From Mastigias papua (Eukaryota; Cnidaria; Scyphozoa; Rhizostomeae; Mastigiidae): a DNA stretch of 64,000 nt. The stretch lies in the NCBI GenBank assembly GCA_964019165.1, contig OZ025274.1, forward strand, positions 8,366,407 through 8,430,406. Direction: 5' to 3'. Both the position numbers and the translations under genes were made by a program. Positions 14,601-27,091 of this stretch are shown in pieces (within the stretch, counting starts at the first letter, position 1; every line of letters begins with the position of its first letter). The notes below the pieces were generated by a model. It made no database searches. It was not told the origin of the DNA and saw nothing but the letters and a program-made list of their open reading frames with translations.

Positions 14601-15376
14601 CCGCTAAACGTCGTTTACATCTATGGTTACACCAATGCCAGTAGTGTAGCTAATGTGTCCTATTCAAATTAGCCTTATTCTCTGTTTTTACACTATATAC
14701 AGCTTTAAAGTGCTTTACATGTCGCAAACCTGACATTACTGTGCAAGGCCTACAATCACTATAAGTACGTGTGTAATAGCTCCAAAACATAATCTAAGCA
14801 TATTCCTGCAGTGAATCTAGCATTTATACTATCATATGACCATCAGATCTGTCGTCATTGCTGTAATGTCAGACCTTGCACACATACGTATTGTAGGAAC
14901 ATCACAAGCAATGGCAATATGTACATATACTGTTGTATGATTGAAAGTGAGTGGAAATGGGTCAATCTCATCCGCTAAACGTCTTTTACATCTATGGTTA
15001 CACCGATGCCAGTAGTGTAACTATAGTCTCCTATTCAAATTAGTCTTATTCTCTGTTTTTACACTATATACAGCTTTAAAATGCTTTACATGTCGCAAAA
15101 CTGACATTACTGTGCAAGGCCTACAATCACTATAAGTACGTGTGTAATAGCTCCAAAACATAATCTAAGCATATTCCTGCAGTGAATCTACCATTTATAA
15201 TATCATATGACCATCAGATCTGTCGTCATTGCAGTATTGTCATACCTTGCACACATACATATTTTAGGCCCATCACAGGCGATGCCAATATGTGCATATA
15301 CTGTTGTATGATTGAAATTGAGTGGAAATAGGTCAATCTCATACGCTAAACGTCTTTTACATCTATGGTTACACCG
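11667..15376. repeat. Ten-monomer segment, copy A (3710 bp)
   Basis: This is the first of two adjacent 3710-bp (10 x 371) segments. I compared about a dozen places spread across the segment with the sequence 3710 bp downstream and saw no difference. The left limit is the A at 11666, where the matching base at 15376 is G. The segment contains the monomer classes with TCACACATTG near 11903, GTGTAACTATAGTC near 15017 and ACAGGCGATG near 15277. Confidence 0.93.
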
Positions 15377-15397
15377 ATGCCAGTAGTGTAGCTAATG
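15377..15397. other. Unequal-exchange junction of the 3710-bp duplication
   Basis: The monomer with PstI at 15177 is a chimera. Up to the G at 15376 it matches the monomer near 18.9 kb (ACAGGCGATG, AAATAGGTC, CATACGC). From the T at 15398 it matches the second half of the monomer near 11.5-11.8 kb (GTTTCCTATTC, TTAGCCTTAG). The 21 bases between are the same in both parents, so the exchange lies inside them. Confidence 0.85.
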
Positions 15398-18300
15398 TTT
15401 CCTATTCAAATTAGCCTTAGTCTCTGTTTTTACACTATATACAGCTTTAAAGTGCTTTACATGTCGCAAAACTGACAATACTATGCAAGGCCTACAATCA
15501 CTATAAGTACGTGTGTAATAGCTCCAAAACATAATCTAAGCATATTCCTGCAGTGAATCTACCATTTATAATATCATATGACCATCAGATCTGTCGTCAT
15601 TGCTGTATTGTCACACATTGCACACATACGTATTTTAGGCCCATCACAAGCAATGCCCATATGTGCATATACTGTTGTATGATTGAAATTGAGTGGAAAT
15701 GGTTCAATCTCATCCGCTAAACGTCTTTTACATCTATGGTTACACCGATGCCAGTAGTGTAGCTAATGTTTCCTATTCAAATTAGCCTTAGTCTCTGTTT
15801 TTACACTATATACAGCTTTAAAGTGCTTTACATGTCGCAAAACTGACAATACTATGCAAGGCATATAATCACTATAAGTACGTGTGTAATAGCTCCAAAA
15901 CATAATCTAAGCATATTCCTGCAGTGAATCTAGCATTTATAATATCATGTGACCATCAGATCTGTCGTCATTGCAGTATTGTCATACCTTGCACACATAC
16001 ATATTTTAGGCCCATCACAAGCAATGCCAATATGTGCATATACTGTTGTATGATTGAAATTGAGTGGAAATGGGTCAACCTCATCCGCTAAACGTCGTTT
16101 ACATGTATGGTTACACCAATGCCAGTAGTGTAGCTAATGTTTCCTATTCAAATTAGCCGTATTCTCTGTTTTTACACTATATACCGCTTTAAAGTGCTCT
16201 ACATGTCGCAACACTGACATTACTATGGAAGGCCTACAATCACTATAAGTACGTGTGTAATAGCTCCAAAACATAATCTATGCATATTCCTGCAGTGAAT
16301 CTAGCATTTATAATATCATATGACCATCAGATCTGTCGTCATTGCAGTATTGTCATACCTTGCACACATACGTATTTTAGGCCCATCACAAGCAATGCCA
16401 ATATGTGCATATACTGTTGTATTATTGAAATTGAGTGGAAATGGGTCAACTTCATCCGCTAAACGTCGTTTACATGTATGGTTACACCAATGCCAGTAGT
16501 GTAGCTAATGTTTCCTATTCAAATTAGCCTTAGTCTCTGTTTTTACACTATATACAGCTTTAAAGTGCTTTACATGTCGCAAAACTGACAATACTATGCA
16601 AGGCCTACAATCACTATAAGTACGTGTGTAATAGCTCCAAAACATAATCTAAGCATATTCCTGCAGTGAATCTAGCATTTATAATATCATATGGCCATCA
16701 GATCTGTCGTCATTGCTGGATTGTCATACCTTGCACACATACGTATTTTAGGCCCATCACAAGCAATGCCAATATGTACATATACTGTTGTATGATTGAA
16801 ATTGAGTGGAAATGGTTCAATCTCATCCACTAAACGTCTTTTACATCTATGGTTACACCGATGCCAGTAGTTTAGCCAATGTTTCCTATTCAAGTTAGTC
16901 TTATTCTCTGTATTTACACTATATGCAGCTTTAAAGTGCGTTAGATGTAGCAAAACTGACAATACTATGCAAGACCTACAATCACTATAAGTACGTGTGT
17001 AATAGCTCCAAAACATAATCTAAGCGTATTCCTGCAGTGAATCTAGCATTTATAATATCATATGACCATCAGATCTGTCGTCATTGCAGTATTGTCATAC
17101 CTTGCACACATACATATTTTAGGCCCATCACAAGCAATGCCAATATGTGCATATACTGTTGTTTGATTGAAATTGAGTGGAAATGGGTCAACCTCATCCG
17201 CTAAACGTCGTTTACATCTATGGTTACACCAATGCCAGTAGTGTAGCTAATGTGTCCTATTCAAATTAGCCTTATTCTCTGTTTTTACACTATATACCGC
17301 TTTAAAGTGCTCTACATGTCGCAACACTGACATTACTATGGAAGGCCTACAATCACTATAAGTACGTGTGTAATAGCTCCAAAACATAATCTAAGCATAT
17401 TCCTGCAGTGAATCTAGCATTTATAATATCATATGACCATCAGATCTGTCGTCATTGCAGTATTGTCATACCTTGCACACATACATATTTTAGGCCCATC
17501 ACAAGCAATGCCAATATGTGCATATACTGTTGTATTATTGAAATTGAGTGGAAATGGGTCAATCTCATCCACTAAACGTCTTTTACATCTATGGTTACAC
17601 CGATACCAGTAGTTTAGCCAATGTTTCCTATTCAAATTAGCCTTAGTCTCTGTTTTTACACTATATACAGCTTTAAAGTGCTTTACATGTCGCAAAACTG
17701 ACAATACTATGCAAGGCCTACAATCACTATAAGTACGTGTGTAATAGCTCCAAAACATAATCTAAGCATATTCCTGCAGTGAATCTAGCATTTATAATAT
17801 CATATGACCATCAGATCTGTCGTCATTGCTGGATTGTCATACCTTGCACACATACGTATTTTAGGCCCATCACAAGCAATGCCAATATGTGCATATACTG
17901 TTGTATGATTGAAATTGAGTGGAAATGGGTCAATCTCATCCACTAAACGTCTTTTACATCTATGGTTACACCGATGCCAGTAGTGTAGCTAATGTGTCCT
18001 ATTCAAATTAGCCTTAGTCTCTGTTTTTACACTATATACAGCTTTAAAGTGCTTTACATGTCGCAAAACTGACAGTACTATGCAAGGCCTACAATCACTA
18101 TAAGTACGTGTGTAATAGCTCCAAAACATAATCTAATCATATTTGTACAGTGAATCTAGCATTTATAATATCATATGACCATCAGATCTGTCGTCATTAC
18201 TGTATTGTCAGACCTTGCACACATACATATTTTAGGCCCATCACAAGCAATGCCAATATGTGCATATACTGTTGTATGATTGAAATTGAGTGGAAATGGG

Positions 18301-19086
18301 TCAATCTCATCCGCTAAACGTCGTTTACATCTATGGTTACACCAATGCCAGTAGTGTAGCTAATGTGTCCTATTCAAATTAGCCTTATTCTCTGTTTTTA
18401 CACTATATACAGCTTTAAAGTGCTTTACATGTCGCAAACCTGACATTACTGTGCAAGGCCTACAATCACTATAAGTACGTGTGTAATAGCTCCAAAACAT
18501 AATCTAAGCATATTCCTGCAGTGAATCTAGCATTTATACTATCATATGACCATCAGATCTGTCGTCATTGCTGTAATGTCAGACCTTGCACACATACGTA
18601 TTGTAGGAACATCACAAGCAATGGCAATATGTACATATACTGTTGTATGATTGAAAGTGAGTGGAAATGGGTCAATCTCATCCGCTAAACGTCTTTTACA
18701 TCTATGGTTACACCGATGCCAGTAGTGTAACTATAGTCTCCTATTCAAATTAGTCTTATTCTCTGTTTTTACACTATATACAGCTTTAAAATGCTTTACA
18801 TGTCGCAAAACTGACATTACTGTGCAAGGCCTACAATCACTATAAGTACGTGTGTAATAGCTCCAAAACATAATCTAAGCATATTCCTGCAGTGAATCTA
18901 CCATTTATAATATCATATGACCATCAGATCTGTCGTCATTGCAGTATTGTCATACCTTGCACACATACATATTTTAGGCCCATCACAGGCGATGCCAATA
19001 TGTGCATATACTGTTGTATGATTGAAATTGAGTGGAAATAGGTCAATCTCATACGCTAAACGTCTTTTACATCTATGGTTACACCG
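15377..19086. repeat. Ten-monomer segment, copy B (3710 bp)
   Basis: This is the second adjacent 3710-bp copy. Identity with copy A continues to 19107 and stops at 19108 (G, against T at 15398). The corresponding place in large copy 2 (about 32.4-36.1 kb) has only one such segment. Copies A and B agree with each other and differ from that single copy near 33953, 35264 and 36045. This fits a duplication that arose in large copy 1 after the two large copies separated. Confidence 0.92.
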
Positions 19087-22000
19087 ATGCCAGTAGTGTA
19101 GCTAATGGTTCCTGTTCAAATTAGCATTAGTTTCTGTTTTTACACTATATACAGCTTTAAAGTGCTTTACATGTCGCAAACCTGACAATTACTGTGCAAG
19201 GCCTACAATCACTATAAGTACGTGTGTAATAGCTCCAAAACATAATCTAAGCATATTCCTGCAGTGAATCTACCATGCATAATATCATATAACCATCAGA
19301 TCTGTCGTCATTGCTGTATTGTCACACCTTGCACACATACGTATTTTAGGCCCATCACAAGCAATGGCAATATGCACATATACTGTTGTATGATTGAAAT
19401 TGAGTGGATATGGGTCAATCTCATCCACTAAACGTCTCTTACATCTATGGTTACACCGATGCCAGTAGTGTAACTATAGTCTCCTATTCAAATTAGTCTT
19501 ATTCTCTGTTTTTACACTATATACAGCTTTAAACTGCTTTACATGTCGCAAAACCGACATTACTGTGCCAGGCCTACAATCACTATAAGTACGTGTGTAA
19601 TAGCTCCAAAACATAATCTAAGCATATTCCTGCAGTGAATCTACCATTTATAATATCATATGACCATCAGATCTGTCGTCATTGCAGTATTGTCATACCT
19701 TGCACACATACATATTTTAGGCCCATCACAGGCGATGCCAATATGGGCATATACTGTTGTATGATTGAAATTGAGTGGAAATAGGTCAATCTCATCCGCT
19801 AAACGTCTTTTACATCTATGGTTACACCAATGCCAGTAGTGTAGCTAATGTTTCCTGTTCAAATTAGCATTAGTTTCTGTTTTTACACTATATACAGCTT
19901 TAAAGTGCTTTACATGTCGCAAACCTGACATTACTGTGCAAGGCCTACAATCACTATAAGTACGTGTGTAATAGCTCCAAAACATAATCTAAGCATATTC
20001 CTGCAGTGAATCTACCATGCATAATATCATATAACCATCAGATCTGTCGTCATTGCTGTATTGTCACACCTTGCACACATACGTATTTTAGGCCCATCAC
20101 AAGCAATGGCAATATGCACATATACTGTTGTATGATTGAAATTGAGTGGAAATGGGTCAATCTCATCCGCTAAACGTCTTTTACATCTATGGTTACACCG
20201 ATGCCAGTAGTGTAACTATAGTCTCCTATTCAAATTAGTCTTATTCTCTGTTTTTACACTATATACAGCTTTAAAGTGCTTTACATGTCGCAAACCTGAC
20301 AATACTATGCAAGGCCTACAATCACTATAAGTACGTGTGTAATAGCTCCAAAACATAATCTAAGCATATTCCTGCAGTGAATCTAGCATTTATAATATCA
20401 TATGACCATCAGATCTGTCGTCATTGCAGTATTGTCATATCTTGCACACATACATATTTTAGGCCCATCACAGGCGATGCCAATATGTGCATATACTGTT
20501 GTATGATTGAAATTTAGTGGAAATAGGTCAATCTCATCCGCTAAACGTCTTTTACATCTATGGTTACACCGATGCCAGTAGTGTAACTATAGTCTCCTAT
20601 TCAAATTAGTCTTATTCTCTGTTTTTACACTATATACAGCTTTAAAATGCTTTACATGTCGCAAAACTGACATTACTGTGCAAGGCCTACAATCACTATA
20701 AGTACGTGTGTAATAGCTCCAAAACATAATCTACGCATATTCCTGCAGTGAATCTAGCATTTATAATATCATATGACCATCAGATCTGTCGTCATTGCAG
20801 TATTGTCATACCTTGCACACATACATATTTTAGGCCCATCACAGGCGATGCCAATATGTGCATATACTGTTGTATGATTGAAATTGAGTGGAAATAGGTC
20901 AATCTCATCCGCTAAACGTCTTTTACATCTATGGTTACACCGATGCCAGTAGTGTAGCTAATGGTTCCTGTTCAAATTAGCATTAGTTTCTGTTTTTACA
21001 CTATATACAGCTTTAAAGTGCTTTACATGTCGCAAACCTGACAATTACTGTGCAAGGCCTACAATCACTATAAGTACGTGTGTAATAGCTCCAAAACATA
21101 ATCTAAGCATATTCCTGCAGTGAATCTACCATGCATAATATCATATAACCATCAGATCTGTCGTCATTGCTGTATTGTCACACCTTGCACACATACGTAT
21201 TTTAGGCCCATCACAAGCAATGGCAATATGCACATATACTGTTGTATGATTGAAATTGAGTGGATATGGGTCAATCTCATCCACTAAACGTCTTTTACAT
21301 CTATGGTTACACCGATGCCAGTAGTGTAACTATAGTCTCCTATTCAAATTAGTCTTATTCTCTGTTTTTACACTATATACAGCTTTAAACTGCTTTACAT
21401 GTCGCAAAACCGACATTACTGTGCCAGGCCTACAATCACTATAAGTACGTGTGTAATAGCTCCAAAACATAATCTAAGCATATTCCTGCAGTGAATCTAG
21501 CATTTATAATATCATATGACCATCAGATCTGTCGTCATTGCAGTATTGTCATACCTTGCACACATACGTATTTTAGGCCCATCACAAGCAATGCCAATAT
21601 GTGCAAATACTGTTGTATGATTGAAATTGAGTGGAAATGGGTCAACCTCATCCGCTAAACGTCGTTTACATGTATGGTTACACCAATGGCAGTAGTGTAG
21701 CTAATATTTCCTATTCAAGTTAGTATTATTCTCTGGTTTTACACTATATACCGCTTTAAAGTGCTCTACATGTCGCAACACTGACATTACTATGGAAGGC
21801 CTACAATCACTATAAGTACGTGTGTAATAGCTCCAAAACATAATCTAAGCATATTCCTGCAGTGAATCTAGCATTTATAATATCATATGACCATCAGATC
21901 TGTCGTCATTGCAGTATTGTCATACCTTGCACACATACATATTTTAGGCCCATCACAAGCAATGCCAATATGTGCATATAGTGTTCTATTATTGAAATTG

Positions 22001-23587
22001 AGTGGAAATGGGTCAATCTCATCCACTAAACGTCTTTTACATCTATGGCTACACCGATGCCAGTAGTTTATCCAATGTTTCCTATTCAAATTAGCCTTAG
22101 TCTCTGTTTTTACACTATATACAGCTTTAAAGTGCTTTATATGTCGCAAAACTGACAATACTATGCAAGGCCTACAATCACTATAAGTACGTGTGTAATA
22201 GCTCCAAAACATAATCTAAGAATATTCCTGCAGTGAATCTAGCATTTAGAATATCATATGACCATCAGATCTGTCGTCATTGCTGGATTGTCATACCTTG
22301 CACACATACGTATTTTAGGCCCATCACAAGCAATGCCAATATGTGCATATACTGTTGTATGATTGAAATTGAGTGGAAATGGGTCAATCTCATCCACTAA
22401 ACGTCTTTTACATCTATGGTTACACCGATGCCAGTAGTTTAGCCAATGTTTCCTATTCAAGTTAGTCTTATTCTCTGTATTTACACTATATACAGCTTTA
22501 AAGTGCGTTAGATGTCGCAAAACTGACAATACTATGCAAGGCCTACAATCACTATAAGTACGTGTGTAATAGCTCCAAACCATAATCTAAGCATATTCCT
22601 GCAGTGAATCTAGCATTTATAATATCATATGACCATCAGATCTGTCGTCATTGCAGTATTGTCATACCTTGCACACATACATATTTTAGGCCCATCACAA
22701 GCAATGCCAATATGTGCATATACTGTTGTATGATTGATATTGAGTGGAAATGGTTCAATCTCATCCGCTACACGTCTTTTACATCTATGGTTACACCGAT
22801 GCCAGTAGTGTAGCTAATGTTTCCTATTCAAATTAGCCTTAGTGTCTGTTTTTACACTATATACAGCTTTAAAGTGTTTTACATGTCGCAAAACTGACAA
22901 TATTATGCAAGGCATATAATCACTATAAGTACGTGTGTAATAGCTCCAAAACATAATCTAAGCGTATTCCTGCAGTGAATCTAGCATTTATAATATCATA
23001 TGACCATCAGATCTGTCGTCATTGCAGTATTGTCATACCTTGCACACATACATATTTTAGGCCCATCACAAGCAATGCCCATATGTGCATATACTGTTGT
23101 ATGATTGAAATTGAGTGGAAATGGTTCAATCTCATCCGCTAAATGTCTTTTACATCTATGGTTACACCGATGCCAGTAGTGTAGCTAATGTTTCCTATTC
23201 AAATTAGCCTTAGTCTCTGTTTTTACACTATATACCGCTTTAAAGTGCTCTACATGTCGCAACACTGACATTACTATGGAAGGCCTACAATCACTATAAG
23301 TACGTGTGTAATAGCTCCAAAACATAATCTACGCATATTCCTGCAGTGAATCCAGCATTTATAATATCATATGACCATCAGATCTGTCGTCATTGCTGTA
23401 TTGTCATACCTTGCACACATACGTATTTTAGGCCCATCACAACCAATGCCAATATGTGCATATACTGTTGTATGATTGAAATTGAGTGGAAATGGGTCAA
23501 TCTCATCCACTAAACGTCTTTTACATCTATGGTTACACCGATGCCAGTAGTGTAGCTAATGTTTCCTATTCACATTAGCCTTAGTCT

Positions 23588-26500
23588 CTGTTTTCACACT
23601 ATATGCAGCTTTAAATCGCTTTACATGTCGCAAAACTGACAATACTATGCAAGGCATACAATCACTATAAGTACGTGTGTAAAGCTCCAAAACATAATCT
23701 AAGCATATTCCTGCAGTGAATCTAGCATTTATAACATCATATGACCATCAGATCTGTCGTCATTGCTGTATTGTCAGACCTTGCACACATACGTATTTTA
23801 GGCCCATCACAAGCAATGCCCATATGTGCATATACTGTTGTATGATTGAAATTGAGTGGAAATGGGTCAATCTCATGCGATACACGTCTTTTACATCTAT
23901 GGTTACACCGATGCCAGTAGTGCAGCAATGTTTCCTATTCAAATTAGCCTTAGTGTCTGTTTTCACACTATATGCAGCTTTAAAGTGCTTTACATGTCGC
24001 AAAACCGACAATACTATGCAAGGCATACAATCACTATAAGTACGTGTGTAATAGCTCCAAAACATAATCTAAGCGTATTCCTGCAGTGAATCTAGCATTT
24101 ATAATATCATATGACCATCAGATCTGTTGTCATTGCAGTATTGTCATACCTTGCACACATACATATTTTAGGCCCATCACAAGCAATGCCAATATGTGCA
24201 TATACTGTTGTATTATTGAAATTGAGTGGAAATGGGTCAATCTCATCCACTAAACGTCTTTTACATCTATGGTTACACCGAAGCCAGTAGTTTAGCCAAT
24301 GTTTCCTATTCAAATTAGCCTTAGTCTCTGTTTTTACACTATATACAGCTGTAAAGTGCTTTACATGTCGCAAAATTGACAATACTATGCAAGGCATATA
24401 ATCACTATAAGTACGTGAGTAATAGCTCCAAAACATAATCTAAGCATATTCCTGCAGTGAATCTAGCATTTATAATATCATATGACCATCAGATCTGTCG
24501 TCATTGCTGGATTGTCACACCTTGCACACATACGTATTTTAGGCCCATCACAAGCAATGCCAATATGTGCATATACTGTTGTATGATTGAAATTGAGTGG
24601 AAATGGGTCAATCTCATCCACTAAACGTCTTTTACATCTATGGTTACACCGATGCCAGTAGTGTAGCTAATGTTTCCTATTCAAATTAGCCTTAGTCTCT
24701 GTTTTTACACTATATACAGCTTTAAAGTGCTTTACATGTCGCAAAACTGACAGTACTATGCAAGGCCTACAATCACTATAAGTACGTGTGTAATAGCTCC
24801 AAAACATAATCTAATCATATTTGTACAGTGAATCTAGCATTTATAATATCATATGACCATCAGATCTGTCGTCATTACTGTATTGTCAGACCTTGCACAC
24901 ATACGTATTTTAGGCCAATCACAAGCAATGCCAATATGTGCATATACTGTTGTATGAGTGAAATTGAGTGGAAATGCGTCAATCTCATCCGCTACACGTC
25001 TTTTACATCTATGGTTACACCGATGCCAGTAGTGTAGCAATGTTTCCTATTCAAATTAGCCTTAGTGTCTCTATTTACACTATATATAGCTTTGGAGTGC
25101 TTTAAATGTCGTGAAACTGACAGTACTATGGAAGGCCAACAATCACTATAAGTACGTGTGTAATAGCTCCAAAACATAATCTACGCATATTCCTGCAGTG
25201 AATCTAGCATTTATAATATCATATGACCATCAGATCTGTCGTTATTGCTGGATTGTCATACCTTGCACACATACGTATTTTAGGCCCATCACAAGCAATG
25301 CCAATATGTGCATATACTGTTGTATGATTGAAATTGAGTGGAAATGGGTCAATCTCATCCACTAAACGTCTTTTACATCTATGGTTACACCGATGCCAGT
25401 AGTGTAGCAATGTTTCCTATTCAAATTAGCCTTAGTGTCTGTTTCACACTATATGCAGCTTTAAAGTGCTTTACATGTCGCAAAACTGACAATACTATGC
25501 AAGGCATACAATCACTATAAGTACGTGTGTAAAGCTCCAAAACATAATCTAAGCATATTCCTGCAGTGAATCTAGCATTTATAACATCATATGACCATCA
25601 GATCTGTCGTCATTGCTGTATTGTCAGACCGTGCACACATACGTATTTTAGGCCCATCACAAGCAATGCCCATATGTGCATATACTGTTGTATGATTGAA
25701 ATTGAGTGGAAATGGGTCAATCTCATCCGCTACACGTCTTTTACATCTATGGTTACACCGATGCCAGTAGTGCAGCAATGTTTCCTATTCAAATTAGCCT
25801 TAGTGTCTGTTTTCACACTATATGCAGCTTTAAAGTGCTTTACATGTCGCAAAACCGACAATACTATGCAAGGCATACAATCACTATAAGTACGTGTGTA
25901 ATAGCTCCAAAACATAATCTAAGCGTATTCCTGCAGTGAATCTAGCATTTATAATATCATATGACCATCAGATCTGTTGTCATTGCAGTATTGTCATACC
26001 TTGCACACATACATATTTTAGGCCCATCACAAGCAATGCCAATATGTGCATATACTGTTGTATTATTGAAATTGAGTGGAAATGGGTCAATCTCATCCAC
26101 TAAACGTCTTTTACATCTATGGTTACACCGATGCCAGTAGTTTAGCCAATGTTTCCTATTCAAATTAGCCTTAGTCTCTGTTTTTACACTATATACAGCT
26201 GTAAAGTGCTTTACATGTCGCAAAACTGACAATACTATGCAAGGCCTACAATCACTATAAGTACGTGTGTAATAGCTCCAAAACATAATCTAAGCATATT
26301 CCTGCAGTGAATCTACCATTTATAATATCATATGACCATCAGATCTGTCGTCATTGCTGGATTGTCATACCTTGCACACATACGTATTTTAGGCCCATCA
26401 CAAGCAATGCCAATATGTGCATATACTGTTGTATGATTGAAATTGAGTGGAAATGGGTCAATCTCATCCACTAAACGTCTTTTACATCTATGGTTACACC

Positions 26501-27091
26501 GATGCCAGTAGTGTAGCTAATGTTTCCTATTCAAATTAGCCTTAGTCTCTGTTTTTACACTATATACAGCTTTAAAGTGCTTTACATGTCGCAAAACTGA
26601 CAGTACTATGCAAGGCCTACAATCACTATAAGTACGTGTGTAATAGCTCCAAAACATAATCTAATCATATTTGTACAGTGAATCTAGCATTTATAATATC
26701 ATATGACCATCAGATCTGTCGTCATTACTGTATTGTCAGACCTTGCACACATACGTATTTTAGGCCAATCACAAGCAATGCCAATATGTGCATATACTGT
26801 TGTATGAGTGAAATTGAGTGGAAATGCGTCAATCTCATCCGCTACACGTCTTTTACATCTATGGTTACACCGATGCCAGTAGTGTAGCAATGTTTCCTAT
26901 TCAAATTAGCCTTAGTGTCTCTATTTACACTATATATAGCTTTGGAGTGCTTTACATGTCGTGAAACTGACAGTACTATGGAAGGCCAACAATCACTATA
27001 AGTACGTGTGTAATAGCTCCAAAACATAATCTACGCATATTCCTGCAGTGAATCTAGCATTTATAATATCATATGACCATCAGATCTGTCG
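23588..27091. repeat. Five-monomer tandem duplication, second-copy counterpart
   Basis: This is the counterpart of 2821-6325 inside large copy 2, made of 23588-25241 and 25438-27091. Here the shift between the halves is 1850 bp because of a single deleted T near 25444. Keeping the nested duplication at the same relative place in both large copies is the main evidence that it is older than the large duplication. Confidence 0.86.

Larger units (their letters stand above)
714..21480. repeat. Large higher-order unit, copy 1 (20767 bp, about 56 monomers)
   Basis: Private variants in this block recur in the same order exactly 20767 bp later, or 20766 after a 1-nt deletion near 25444 in the second copy. 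An example is the TGCAAATAC variant near 835, repeated near 21602. The correspondence was followed through 1454, 2949, 4061, 7787, 10715, 12570 and 13719. This copy holds two versions of a ten-monomer segment (11667-15376 and 15377-19086) that copy 2 has once. The right edge is the join to copy 2 at about 21481, where sequence matching position 714 onward resumes. Confidence 0.93.
14820..21480. repeat. Monomer subfamily with GTGTAACTATAGTC box and ACAGGCGATG variant
   Basis: Monomers in this stretch alternate between two types. One carries GTGTAACTATAGTCTCC in place of the usual GTGTAGCTAATGTTTCC. The other carries ACAGGCGATG with AAATAGGTC. Several also carry CATGCATAATATCATATAACC, which removes the usual CATATGACC. 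A pair with TGGATATGGG and CTTTAAACTGC occurs near 19410 and 21263 and again near 36466. The subfamily is confined to here and the matching 35.6-38.3 kb stretch. Confidence 0.78.
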
